A DNA stretch of 64,000 bases from Microbacterium suwonense (GTDB lineage Bacteria; Actinomycetota; Actinomycetes; Actinomycetales; Microbacteriaceae): contig NZ_AP027728.1 of assembly GCF_030296555.1 (NCBI RefSeq), positions 2,046,001 to 2,110,000 of the forward strand. The letters run 5' to 3'. Of the stretch, positions 9,090 to 17,893 are shown in pieces. Numbering within the stretch: the stretch's first letter is position 1; each line of letters opens with the position of its first letter. The notes under the pieces were generated by a model. It searched no databases and had not been told where the DNA came from. It saw nothing but the letters and a program-made list of their open reading frames with translations. The translations under genes were made by a program, and so were the position numbers.

Positions 9090-9884
9090 TCAGAGCAACG
9101 TGCGCAGCGCGATCGCCAGTCCCCCGTCATCCACGACCGCGGTCTCTTCGCCTGCTGCCGCCTTCACCTCGTCAGGGGCCTGGCCCATCGCCACCGCCCG
9201 GCCGCCACCGGCGAGCGCCCAGGCGAACATGCCGAGGTCGTTGCGGCCGTCGCCCGCGACGAACACTTCCCGTCCCGCTGTGCCGAGTTCGGCGCGCACC
9301 CGCTCGAGGGCAGTGCCCTTGTCGACGCCGCGCGGCGCGATGTCCAGCCAGGCGGTCCAGCCGATCGCGTAAGAGACCTCGTTCAGCCCCACTTCGGCGA
9401 CCAGCTGCTGGAAATCCGCCTCGTCGTGGGACGGTGAGACCACCACCACGCGTGAGACCGGCTGCGAGACCAGTTCCTCGAACTCCACCTCACGGCCGCC
9501 GTCGAGCGTCCAGTCGTCCAGCACCGCGGTGTACAGCCGCTGACCCGACTCCAGCTCGACCATGTACCGCGCCTCGGGCAGCCGGTCGCGCAGCAGCGCC
9601 AGCACCGGCGCAGAGTCGAACACCTCGACATGCCAGCGCTGCCATTCACCATCGACCCGGCGCATGATCACGGCGCCGTTCGAGCACACCGCGAACTCCG
9701 CCGTCAGGCCGAGCTCTTCGATGTAGCGCCGCGTGCCGGCCCAGCTTCGCCCGGTGGCGAGCATGACCTCGTATCCGGCGTCGCGTACGTCGGCCACGGC
9801 TTCCAGTACGCCCGGGCTCAGTGTCTCGTCCTGCAGCAGGATGGTGCCGTCGATGTCCAGGCCGACCAGGCCGAGGGCGGTCAC
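9090..9884 (-). CDS. HAD-superfamily (Cof-type) sugar-phosphatase-like hydrolase
   Basis: 264 residues. Haloacid dehalogenase motif I is GLDIDGTIL with both catalytic aspartates, motif II is MLATGRS, motif III is the Lys in GVDKGTAL, and motif IV is [13 protein letters not shown] large type C2 cap lies between. Such enzymes dephosphorylate sugar phosphates or similar metabolites in the cytoplasm; the substrate cannot be told. The GTG start at 9884 overlaps the TGA of serS (GTGA), so it is translationally coupled to serS. Confidence 0.88.
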   Translation of the reverse strand: MTALGLVGLDIDGTILLQDETLSPGVLEAVADVRDAGYEVMLATGRSWAGTRRYIEELGLTAEFAVCSNGAVIMRRVDGEWQRWHVEVFDSAPVLALLRDRLPEARYMVELESGQRLYTAVLDDWTLDGGREVEFEELVSQPVSRVVVVSPSHDEADFQQLVAEVGLNEVSYAIGWTAWLDIAPRGVDKGTALERVRAELGTAGREVFVAGDGRNDLGMFAWALAGGGRAVAMGQAPDEVKAAAGEETAVVDDGGLAIALRTLL

Positions 9885-11215
9885 TCCGCAACCTGCGCGT
9901 CGGCCGCGGGGGCCGGCTCGTCAGCATCCGCCTGATCGGGGTCCACCCAGCCGAGCGGACGCAGCACCTCGATGCCGCCCAGGTACGGACGCAGCACCTC
10001 GGGCACCACGACCGAGCCGTCCGCCTGCTGGTGCGTTTCCAGCAGCGCGACGATCCAACGCGTGGTGGCCAGCGTGCCGTTCAGCGTGGCCACGTTGGTC
10101 GTCTTCGCGCCCTCCTCGGGGCGGTAGCGCACGTCCAGTCGGCGGGCCTGGTACGTGGTGCAGTTGGAGGTCGACGTCAACTCTCGGAAGGCATCCTGCG
10201 TGGGCACCCACGCCTCGATGTCGAACTTGCGCGCCGCGCTGGAGCCCAGGTCTCCCGCGGCGACATCGATCACCCGGTATGACAGCCCGAGCGCGGTGAG
10301 CATCTGCTCCTGCAGGGCGACCAGGCGCTCGTGCTCGGCCTCGGCATCCTCCGGCGTCGTGTACACGAACATCTCCAGCTTGTTGAACTGGTGCACCCGG
10401 ATGATGCCGCGGGTGTCCTTGCCGTGCGAGCCGGCCTCGCTGCGATAGCACGTGGACCAGCCCGCGTAGCGCAGCGCGCCATCGCTCAGATCGACGATCT
10501 CGTCCTTGTGGTAGCCGGCCAAGGGCACCTCGCTGGTGCCGACCAGATAGAGATCCTCCTTGTCGAGGTGATACACCTCGTCGGCGTGCTCACCGAGGAA
10601 TCCGGTGCCCTGCATGATCTCCGGTCGCACCAGGGTCGGCACGATCATCGGCGTGAACCCGTTCTGCAGCGCCTTGTCGAGCGCGAGGTTCATCAGTGCG
10701 ATCTCCAGCCGCGCGCCGATCCCCTTCAGAAAGTAGAACCGCGCACCCGAGACCTTGGCCCCACGCTCCATGTCGATGGCGCCCAGCAGCTCGCCGATCT
10801 CCAGATGATCGCGCGGAGCGAAGTCGAACGTCGGGATCTCGCCCACGCGACGCAGCTCGACGAAGTTCTCCTCGCCGCCCGACGGGACGCCGTCGATCAC
10901 GACGTTCTCGATGCGTGACAGAGCGGATGCCGCAGCATCCGCCGCCTCGTTCGCCGCCTGCTGCGCATTCTTGACGTTCTCGGCCAACTGCTTGGCCTGC
11001 GCGACCAGCGCCGCCTTCTCGTCCTTCGGCGCCTTCGCGACGGTCTTCCCGAAAGCGTTCTGCTCGGCACGCAGCGACTCGAACGCGTTCAGAGCGTCGC
11101 GCCGCGATCGGTCGGCCTCGATCGCCGCATCCACGGTCTCAGGGGCGTTGCCGCGGGCGATCTGCGAGCGGCGGACGAGCTCAGGCTGGTCGCGGAGAAG
11201 GGCGAGATCGATCAT
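9881..11215 (-). CDS. serS: seryl-tRNA synthetase
   Basis: 444 residues, class II synthetase that charges tRNA-Ser. It starts [22 protein letters not shown], followed by the long coiled-coil arm (about 30-110) and the catalytic core: [32 protein letters not shown] (motif 2 loop) and [15 protein letters not shown] (motif 3). An acidic Ala-rich tail ends the protein. It is followed by the HAD hydrolase. Two tRNA-Ser genes lie nearby at 746 and 8827. Confidence 0.97.
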   Translation of the reverse strand: MIDLALLRDQPELVRRSQIARGNAPETVDAAIEADRSRRDALNAFESLRAEQNAFGKTVAKAPKDEKAALVAQAKQLAENVKNAQQAANEAADAAASALSRIENVVIDGVPSGGEENFVELRRVGEIPTFDFAPRDHLEIGELLGAIDMERGAKVSGARFYFLKGIGARLEIALMNLALDKALQNGFTPMIVPTLVRPEIMQGTGFLGEHADEVYHLDKEDLYLVGTSEVPLAGYHKDEIVDLSDGALRYAGWSTCYRSEAGSHGKDTRGIIRVHQFNKLEMFVYTTPEDAEAEHERLVALQEQMLTALGLSYRVIDVAAGDLGSSAARKFDIEAWVPTQDAFRELTSTSNCTTYQARRLDVRYRPEEGAKTTNVATLNGTLATTRWIVALLETHQQADGSVVVPEVLRPYLGGIEVLRPLGWVDPDQADADEPAPAADAQVAE

Positions 11216-11256
11216 TCATCAAGTCTACCGAGCGGTTCCGTCGTGCCCTCCTGGCG

Positions 11257-11294
11257 GGGTCTCGGCAGGGCGAGCGGGTCTCGGCGGGGCGAGC
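11257..11294. repeat. two tandem 19-bp G-rich units
   Basis: GGGTCTCGGCAGGGCGAGC at 11257-11275 is followed directly by the same unit with one change. It lies between divergent serS and the lipid kinase gene and uses the GTCTC word also seen in the 41.5 kb array. Confidence 0.7.
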
Positions 11295-11354
11295 GGGCCG
11301 CGGCGGGAGGGTGGGATGAGGCGGGTTGGGCGGGTTGGGTCGTAGAGTTGCGGC

Positions 11355-12353
11355 ATGTCGGCATCCGGGAGAGAGCGCACGCACGCGGCTCTCGTTCTCA
11401 ACCCCATCAAGGTCGATGCGAAGCGGCTCCGCTCGGCATTGCTGTCGCTGTCGAAGAAGCATGGCTGGGCGCCGCCGCGGTTCTACGAGACCAGCGTCGA
11501 CGACCCGGGGCAGCAGGTCACGCGCACGGCACTCGACGAGGGTGCCGCCGCGGTGCTGGCCGCAGGCGGCGACGGCACCGTGCGGGCGGTGTCCGAGGCG
11601 ATGGCAGGCACTGACGTCCCGTTTGCGATCGTCCCCGGGGGCACCGGCAACCTGTTCGCACGAAACCTCGGTCTGCCGCTGCTGGACCCCGAGAAGATGA
11701 TGGATGCCGTGTTCACCGGCTTCACGCATCCGGTGGACATCGGCTGGGCAACCCTGACGCGTGAGGATCGTTCCGAGAGCGAGCACGGGTTCGTCGTGCT
11801 CGCCGGCATGGGGCTGGACGCGGACATGATCGCCAACACCCGCTCGGATCTGAAGAAGACGGTCGGCTGGGTGGCGTACCTCGACGGCGCAGCGCGGTCG
11901 CTGCCCGGCGCGAAGCCGTTCCGCGTCGTGTACCAGCTCGACGACGGCAGACTGCACTCCGCCAAGGTGCACAGCATGCTGTTCGCGAACTGCGGCGCTC
12001 TGCCCGCGGGCATAGCGCTGATGCCGGATGCATCACTGGACGACGGCACGATGGACATCGCCGTCATCCAGCCGACCGGGCCGCTGGGCTGGCTGGGCAT
12101 CTGGCGCAAGGTGTGGTGGGACAACTCGGTGCTGCGGCGTTCTCGTGCCGGGCGTCGCGTGCTCGAACGGCGCGGCAGGAACTCCTCCATCCGCTACCTG
12201 CGCGGGAGCACTGCCGAGGCGGCGATGGTCTCGCCCACCTCGATCGAGCTCGACGGCGACGAACTGGGCACCGCCGTACGGATGTCCTGCCGCATCCAGC
12301 AGGGCGGGCTGAGCATCGTGCTGCCCGCCGGCCACGACGTCTCACGCTTCTGA
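11355..12353 (+). CDS. diacylglycerol kinase-family lipid kinase
   Basis: 332 residues of the DagK/LCB5/YegS family. The nucleotide-binding signatures are LVLNPIKV near the N-terminus, AAGGDGTVRAVSEAM (GGDGT) and VPGGTGNLFARNLGLP. The C-terminal beta domain contains FANCGALPAGIALMPDASLDDGTMDI and ends at SIELDGDELG. Such enzymes phosphorylate diacylglycerol or a related lipid at the membrane face. It converges with a lipoprotein gene across a palindromic repeat. The ATG at 11355 gives the usual short N-terminus. Confidence 0.92.
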   Translation: MSASGRERTHAALVLNPIKVDAKRLRSALLSLSKKHGWAPPRFYETSVDDPGQQVTRTALDEGAAAVLAAGGDGTVRAVSEAMAGTDVPFAIVPGGTGNLFARNLGLPLLDPEKMMDAVFTGFTHPVDIGWATLTREDRSESEHGFVVLAGMGLDADMIANTRSDLKKTVGWVAYLDGAARSLPGAKPFRVVYQLDDGRLHSAKVHSMLFANCGALPAGIALMPDASLDDGTMDIAVIQPTGPLGWLGIWRKVWWDNSVLRRSRAGRRVLERRGRNSSIRYLRGSTAEAAMVSPTSIELDGDELGTAVRMSCRIQQGGLSIVLPAGHDVSRF

Positions 12354-12365
12354 CCGTCCTGACAG

Positions 12366-12431
12366 CCCGTCTATATGGCGCTCATGCACGGGTGCACCGG
12401 CGTGTCGCGTGCACGAGCGCCATATAGACGA
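12366..12431. repeat. palindromic intergenic repeat, family A copy 2
   Basis: CCCGTCTATATGGCGCTC pairs with GAGCGCCATATAGAC, with an inner GTGCAC pair. It lies between the convergent lipid kinase and lipoprotein genes. Its core read on the minus strand (GTGCACGCGACACGCCGG) is identical to the plus-strand core of copy 4. Confidence 0.88.
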
Positions 12432-12446
12432 GTGGGTGGGAGGAAC

Positions 12447-13184
12447 TCAGCCGATGACGTCGATCTCCGCGTCGAGGTGGTCGCCGGTGAGGGTGAGCGG
12501 AAACGGCGAATCGCCGGCACGTGGTTCGGGGAGCGTGATCGCCGTCACCCGGGGCGCCAGGTCCATCGTGCAGACGCGTTCCGGGCTCGCGAATGTGACC
12601 GTGGCACCGGCATCCGTCATCGCCACGTCCTCGACGACGGGCGGGCAGGTGGACGATCCCCAGGTCAGCAGCACGATTCCGGTGTCGTCGAACCAGCCGG
12701 CCGACGGCACGCCCACCGGCTCGGGATTCTCGATCACGTCCGATTCGAGCACGGCCAGGATCGCCTCGCCGGAGACGTCGCCGTACGCGGCGTCGATCGT
12801 GACCTGCTTCGTGACGTCGACGCCCTCGGGCACGGCGATCAGGGTCGCACGCGGCACGAGGTCGTCGGTGCAGATCGCCTCGGCGTCGCCCTGGTCGACG
12901 AGCGTCACCCGGATGGTCTGCCCGTCGGCCTGCGCGTCCGCCTGACCGGGACGGCAATCAGATGACGACGAACCCCAGGTGACGATGCCGATCGAGTGCC
13001 CTGCATCCAGCCAGGCGACTTCGATGTCGTTCGCGGTGTGCTCGGAGGGGCCGCTCCCGGCATCCGACCCACTGGTGCTGGTCGGTGCCGGGGATGCCGG
13101 CGTGGTCGCGCACCCGGCGGCAAGCAGCGCCACTGCGGCGAGCGCGAGGGCGGATGGAAGCAGGCGGGATCGCGAGAGGCTCAT
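12447..13184 (-). CDS. secreted lipoprotein of unknown function with two internal repeats
   Basis: 245 residues. The N-terminus has Arg residues, a hydrophobic core and the lipobox LLAAGC, so it is exported and lipid-anchored at Cys 24. After a Thr/Ser-rich linker come two related halves: AWLDAGHSIGIVTWGSSSSDC...ICTDDLVPRATLIAVPE and GWFDDTGIVLLTWGSSTC...VCTMDLAPRVTAITLPE. Each has two cysteines that could pair. I do not recognise a named family. The ATG at 13184 is chosen for the compact signal peptide; an in-frame ATG at 13214 is possible. Confidence 0.8.
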   Translation of the reverse strand: MSLSRSRLLPSALALAAVALLAAGCATTPASPAPTSTSGSDAGSGPSEHTANDIEVAWLDAGHSIGIVTWGSSSSDCRPGQADAQADGQTIRVTLVDQGDAEAICTDDLVPRATLIAVPEGVDVTKQVTIDAAYGDVSGEAILAVLESDVIENPEPVGVPSAGWFDDTGIVLLTWGSSTCPPVVEDVAMTDAGATVTFASPERVCTMDLAPRVTAITLPEPRAGDSPFPLTLTGDHLDAEIDVIG

Positions 13185-13235
13185 ACCTCTCAGTGTCTCC
13201 GCCGCCGCCTTCATCTCAAAAGCGTCCTGCGCCGC

Positions 13236-14699
13236 TCACTGCAGCGCGGAGGTGAGCCGTGCGAGGTTGTCGAGCACGGTGGAGCGCAGCGGCTGCTGCA
13301 TCCACTCCTCCAGCGTCAGCTCCCGGCTGAGTGCGCGGTACTCGTCCTCGACGATACGCATCTCGTCGACGAACTCCTCACCGCGCACCAGCATGGACAC
13401 CTCCATGTTCAGACCGAAGGAGCGCATGTCCATGTTGCTGGAGCCGATCACCGCCACCTGGTCGTCGATGGTCAGGCTCTTGGTGTGCAGGATGTACGGC
13501 TTCGGGTACATCCAGATGCGGATGCCGGCGCGCAGCAGCGCCTCGTAGTAGCTGCGCTGAGCGTGGTAGACCACGGCCTGATCGCCCTGCTCCGAGACGA
13601 ACAGCTCCACCTGCACACCCCGGTCGACGGCGGCCGTGACCGCCAGCAGCAGCGCCTCGTCGGGCACGAAGTAGGGGCTGACGATCATGATCCGCTCGCG
13701 GGCGGCGTACAGCAGCGCCAGGAACAGGCGCAGGTTGTTCTCGGCCTCGAACCCGGGGCCGGATGGCACGATCTGGCAGCCCAGTTCGCCCTTGCCGATC
13801 TCGACCCTGGTCAGATCGCTGGTGTCGGGCACGCGATCGGTCTCGGCATAATAATCGCTGAGGAACACGGCGTTCAGGCTCGCCACCACCGGCCCGTGCA
13901 CACGCACCATCAGGTCGACCCAGTGCAGACCGCGCTTGATGTTCTTGGGCAGGTTGTACGAGGAGTCGGTGATGTTCTGTGAGCCGAGGAAGCCGACCGT
14001 GCCGTCGACCACGAGAAGCTTGCGGTGGTTGCGCAGATCGGGGCGCTGGATGCGGCCGCGCAGCGGCTGGACGGGGAGCATCAGATGCCAGTCCGCGCCC
14101 ATGGCGTCGAGCCGCCGCAGCGTCTCTCGGTATCGCGGCTTCCAGCGGTTGGCCCAGTAGTCCAGCAGTACGCGCACTGGCACGCCGCGGGCGGCGGTCT
14201 CCTCCATCGCGCGGAAGAAGTTCTCGGTCGATGAGTCGCTCTGCAGGATGTAGAACTCGACGTGCACGTAGTGCTCCGCCCTGCGCATCGCCTCGGCCAT
14301 GTCATCGAGCGACCCCTGATAGTCGCTGATCAGATGCGCCTCGTTGCCGCCGGAGAGCGGCAGCGCCCCGAGTCGCTGATTCATGGCCACCAGCGGCGGG
14401 AACCATTCCGGTGCGTTCGGGCGCAGGGAGCCGAAGTTCAGGTGGCTGGCGGCCTCGGCGATGTACTCGTTGACCTGCTCCTGCTTTCGGCGCCGCACAC
14501 GCGGCAGCTTGGGATTTCCGATCAGCAGGAACAGCAGCACGCCGACGACGGGGATCAGGAAGATCGCCAGCAGCCAGGCCATCGCCGAGGTCGGCCGGCG
14601 GTTGCGCGGCACGACGATGATCGAGACGACGCGCACGCTGAGGTCGATGATGACATAGCCGAGCACAGCCCACCACGGCCATGCATCGATGAAGTTCAC
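13236..14699 (-). CDS. cls: cardiolipin synthase (phospholipase D family)
   Basis: 487 residues. Two N-terminal membrane helices (about 10-28 and 40-62) precede two phospholipase D domains with HxKxxxxD motifs: NHRKLLVVDG and HTKSLTIDD, each followed by GSxN (GSQNITDSS and GSSNMDMRS). This is the bacterial cls layout, which joins two phosphatidylglycerols to make cardiolipin at the membrane. Length is normal. It lies 51 bases upstream of the lipoprotein gene on the same strand. Confidence 0.93.
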   Translation of the reverse strand: MNFIDAWPWWAVLGYVIIDLSVRVVSIIVVPRNRRPTSAMAWLLAIFLIPVVGVLLFLLIGNPKLPRVRRRKQEQVNEYIAEAASHLNFGSLRPNAPEWFPPLVAMNQRLGALPLSGGNEAHLISDYQGSLDDMAEAMRRAEHYVHVEFYILQSDSSTENFFRAMEETAARGVPVRVLLDYWANRWKPRYRETLRRLDAMGADWHLMLPVQPLRGRIQRPDLRNHRKLLVVDGTVGFLGSQNITDSSYNLPKNIKRGLHWVDLMVRVHGPVVASLNAVFLSDYYAETDRVPDTSDLTRVEIGKGELGCQIVPSGPGFEAENNLRLFLALLYAARERIMIVSPYFVPDEALLLAVTAAVDRGVQVELFVSEQGDQAVVYHAQRSYYEALLRAGIRIWMYPKPYILHTKSLTIDDQVAVIGSSNMDMRSFGLNMEVSMLVRGEEFVDEMRIVEDEYRALSRELTLEEWMQQPLRSTVLDNLARLTSALQ

Positions 14700-14823
14700 C
14701 GCCGTCCCCTCTCCGCCCGAGCGACGACCCGCTCTGGATCAGAGTAGCCGTAGCAGCGGACAGCGGTGGTGCGGATGCGTGATGCGGTGCGCAATACGTC
14801 ACGGACGGTGACGACTGCGGCGA

Positions 14824-15000
14824 TCAGGATGCCTTGGGCGGAAGGCCGCGCGCCGCACGCTCCTCGGCCTCGATCTGCGCGTGCACCTTGCGCTCGGTGC
14901 GGTCGGATCGCAGGATGCCGCGCAGCACCATCGCGAAGATCACGCAGATGGCGAGGGTCGGCAGAATGGCCCAGCCCATTGCGACCCAGATGTTGTCCAC
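14824..15000 (-). CDS. small single-helix membrane protein
   Basis: 58 residues from a GTG at 15000 to a TGA at 14824; a stop four codons upstream in frame fixes the start. One membrane helix (VAMGWAILPTLAICVIFAMVL) is followed by a charged cytoplasmic tail (LRSDRTERKVHAQIEAEERAARG) that should be helical. The hydrophobic-then-charged pattern and codon use look real, and small actinobacterial proteins of this type are common. Function unknown. Confidence 0.65.
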   Translation of the reverse strand: MDNIWVAMGWAILPTLAICVIFAMVLRGILRSDRTERKVHAQIEAEERAARGLPPKAS

Positions 15001-15121
15001 ACCATCATGCTACGTCACCGTGGCTGTCAATCTCCCTGCACAATCCCGAATCTGCGCGAACTGTGCACAGGTGCTGGGATCCGCGTGTTCGGGCGTCCCC
15101 AGCGCGGGGCACACTCTCGGG

Positions 15122-16240
15122 ATGAGCACCATCATCCATGCCAGAGAAACCGCCGACCTGCTCGGCATCGTCCCGGCCCTGGCCGGCTTCACCCCGCGGC
15201 AGAGCGTCGTCATGCTGCCGTTCCGCGGATCCCGCGCGCACGGCGCAATGCGCGTCGATCTGCCCGATCACGACGTCGATCCGGACGCGTTCGCCGAGAC
15301 CCTGCTGCACGCACTGCTGCAGGTGGACGGCATCGATGCAACCGCGATCGTGGTGTACACCGACGATCATCCGCAATCCGTGCCCGACGGCGTGCTGCTG
15401 CCGCACCTCACCCTCACCGAGGCACTCCTCGACGTGGGCGATCAGGCCGGCCTGCGCATTCTCGAGGCGCTGTGCGTGACTCCGGACGGGTGGGCCGACT
15501 ATCTCGACGAGGAGCCGCACCTCCGCCCGCTCGACGGCATACCTCCCGCCCCCGACGTTCCGGGGCTCGGCGACCTCAGCGGAGACCAGGACGCTGGAGC
15601 GGAGCTGCCGGCCAGCGACCTGGCCGAGCGAGAGCGCGTCGGGCGAGCGCTCAGCGAGGTCGAGCTGTCACTGGAACGACGCCGGCGGGGCGGTCGGCAA
15701 CGGACGGATGCCGAGAATCCGATCCTCCTGGCGGTCGGCGACACCGTTCTCGACGATCTTCCCGCGTTCGCCGAGAGTCTCATCGAGCGTCCGGGCCTGC
15801 AGGACGACTACCGCTGTGCCGCACTGCTGTGGTGTCTGAGCCGGCCGACGCTGCGTGACGCGATTCTCGTGCAGTGGGCGACCGATCAGGAGTTCGGCGC
15901 TCGGGCGCTGGAGGCACAGCGCGATTACTCGACCAGCCATGCTCCGATCCCCGACGAGATCGGCCGCGTGTTCCTCGGCCACGGCGCCCGTCCTGACTCT
16001 GACCGCCTGGGCTGCGCATTGGAGACGGTCCGGCTGGCGGCGGCAAGAGCCCCGCGTCATGCGAAGGCGGGCGCACTCGTGGCAGCGGCCTGGCTGTCTT
16101 GGGCGCTGGGACGCTCCTCGCACGCGGCGAGGTACGTCGACGAGGCGCTGCGCATCGAGCCCGAGCACAGCATGGCGTCGCTGATCTCCACGATGCTCGC
16201 CGCAGCACTGCTGCCCGAGTGGGCGCTGCGACGGCCGTGA
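15122..16240 (+). CDS. DUF4192 domain protein
   Basis: 372 residues. The start matches the actinobacterial DUF4192 family: ETADLLGIVPALAGFTPRQSVVMLPFRG, with AIVVYTDDH following. The C-terminus holds a repeat-like helical region (AGALVAAAWLSWALGRSSHAARYVDEALRIEPEHSMA) resembling a TPR pair. Cytoplasmic, no signal peptide, function unknown. It converges on lysS with two bases between stops. Confidence 0.85.
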   Translation: MSTIIHARETADLLGIVPALAGFTPRQSVVMLPFRGSRAHGAMRVDLPDHDVDPDAFAETLLHALLQVDGIDATAIVVYTDDHPQSVPDGVLLPHLTLTEALLDVGDQAGLRILEALCVTPDGWADYLDEEPHLRPLDGIPPAPDVPGLGDLSGDQDAGAELPASDLAERERVGRALSEVELSLERRRRGGRQRTDAENPILLAVGDTVLDDLPAFAESLIERPGLQDDYRCAALLWCLSRPTLRDAILVQWATDQEFGARALEAQRDYSTSHAPIPDEIGRVFLGHGARPDSDRLGCALETVRLAAARAPRHAKAGALVAAAWLSWALGRSSHAARYVDEALRIEPEHSMASLISTMLAAALLPEWALRRP

Positions 16241-16242
16241 GG

Positions 16243-17799
16243 CTACTTGACCAGCGGGAAGAGGATGGTCTCGCGGATGCCGAGGCCGGTGACCGCCATC
16301 AGCAGGCGGTCGATGCCCATGCCCATACCGCCGGACGGCGGCATGCCGTGCTCCAGTGCCCGCAGGAACTCCTCATCGATGGACATCGCCTCGACGTCAC
16401 CACGATCGGCGAGACGCGCCTGCTCGGTGAAGCGCTCGCGCTGGATGACCGGGTCGACCAGCTCGGAATATCCGGTGGCCAGCTCGAATCCGCGGATGTA
16501 CAGATCCCACTTCTCCACGACGCCGGGGATCGAACGGTGCTCGCGCACCAGCGGCGAGGTGTCGACCGGGAAGTCCATCACGAAGGTGGGACGGGTCAGG
16601 TCTCCCTTCACGAAGTGCTCCCACAGCTCCTCCACGAGCTTGCCGTGGGTGGGGTGCGGAGGCACCTCCACGTCGTTCGCCTCGGCGAACGCGATGAGGT
16701 CCTCCAGGGAGTCCTGCGGGGTGACCGTCCGGCCGGATGCCGCGGACAGCGACTCGTACATCGAGATACGATCCCACTCGCCGCCGAGGTCGTACTCGGT
16801 GCCGTCGGCCCAGGTGACCATGGTGGAGCCGGCGACCGCGACGGCGGCGTTCTGCACGAGCTCCTGGGTGAGCTCGGCCATCTGGTTGTAGTCGCCGTAC
16901 GCCTGGTACGCCTCGAGCATCGCGAACTCCGGCGAGTGGGTGGAATCGGCGCCCTCATTGCGGAAGTTGCGGTTGATCTCGTAGACCCGCTCGATCCCGC
17001 CGACCACCGCGCGCTTGAGATACAGCTCCGGCGCGATGCGCAGGAACAGCTCGGTGTCGAAGGCGTTCGAGTGCGTCACGAACGGGCGAGCGGACGCACC
17101 ACCGTGCTGCACCTGCAGCATGGGCGTCTCGACCTCGAGGTAGTCGTGGCTCGCGAAGGTGGAGCGCAGACTGGCGTTCACGGCGGCGCGGGCACGCACG
17201 GTGGTGCGGGCCCGGTCACGCACGATCAGGTCGAGGAAGCGGCTGCGCACCCGCGTCTCCTCGCTCAGCTCGCCGTACACGTTCGGCAGCGGCAGGATCG
17301 CCTTCGAGGCGATCGTCCAGTCGTCGGCCATGACCGACAGCTCACCGCGGCGACTGGAGATCACCTCGCCGTGCACGAAGACGTGATCGCCCAGGTCGAC
17401 GAGTTCCTTCCACTGCGCGAGCGACTCCTCGCCGACGTTCGCCAGAGACACCATGGCCTGGATGCGTGAGCCGTCGCCGGCCTGCAGTGTGGCGAAGCAG
17501 AGCTTGCCGGTGTTGCGGCTGAACACCACCCGACCGGCGACACCCACGATCTCGCCCGTCTCGGCACCGGCCTCCAGGTCGCCGTACTGCGCGCGCAGCG
17601 CGGGGATGCTGTGCGTGACGGGCACACCGACCGGGAAGGCGCCGCCACCGGCATCCGTCCGGTTCGCGATCAGCTTCTCGCGCTTGGCGAGACGCACGGC
17701 CTTCTGCTCGAACACATCCTCCAGCTCAGCGCGGGCGTCGGCCTGAGCGTCTGAACCTGAGGAGTCGGGCGAGGGGATCGGCGCAGACGCGTCAGTCAT
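16243..17799 (-). CDS. lysS: lysyl-tRNA synthetase (class II)
   Basis: 518 residues. An acidic start precedes an OB-fold anticodon domain (VGVAGRVVFSRNTGKLCFATL), then the class II core: FLDLIVRDRARTTVRARA, ETPMLQVQHGGASARPF (motif 1), RIAPELYLKRAVVGGIERVYEINRNFRNEG (motif 2) and GGMGMGIDRLLMAVTGLGIRETILFPLVK (motif 3). It charges tRNA-Lys. The ATG at 17799 has AAGGAG upstream. Confidence 0.97.
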   Translation of the reverse strand: MTDASAPIPSPDSSGSDAQADARAELEDVFEQKAVRLAKREKLIANRTDAGGGAFPVGVPVTHSIPALRAQYGDLEAGAETGEIVGVAGRVVFSRNTGKLCFATLQAGDGSRIQAMVSLANVGEESLAQWKELVDLGDHVFVHGEVISSRRGELSVMADDWTIASKAILPLPNVYGELSEETRVRSRFLDLIVRDRARTTVRARAAVNASLRSTFASHDYLEVETPMLQVQHGGASARPFVTHSNAFDTELFLRIAPELYLKRAVVGGIERVYEINRNFRNEGADSTHSPEFAMLEAYQAYGDYNQMAELTQELVQNAAVAVAGSTMVTWADGTEYDLGGEWDRISMYESLSAASGRTVTPQDSLEDLIAFAEANDVEVPPHPTHGKLVEELWEHFVKGDLTRPTFVMDFPVDTSPLVREHRSIPGVVEKWDLYIRGFELATGYSELVDPVIQRERFTEQARLADRGDVEAMSIDEEFLRALEHGMPPSGGMGMGIDRLLMAVTGLGIRETILFPLVK

Positions 17800-17893
17800 G
17801 TGTGGGGGCTCCTTGCAGAAAGTCCTCACCAGTCTACCGGCGAGCCCGCGCGAGTCCGGTGAAGCCCTGAGGGGTCGGGATAGCCTCGTTGGC

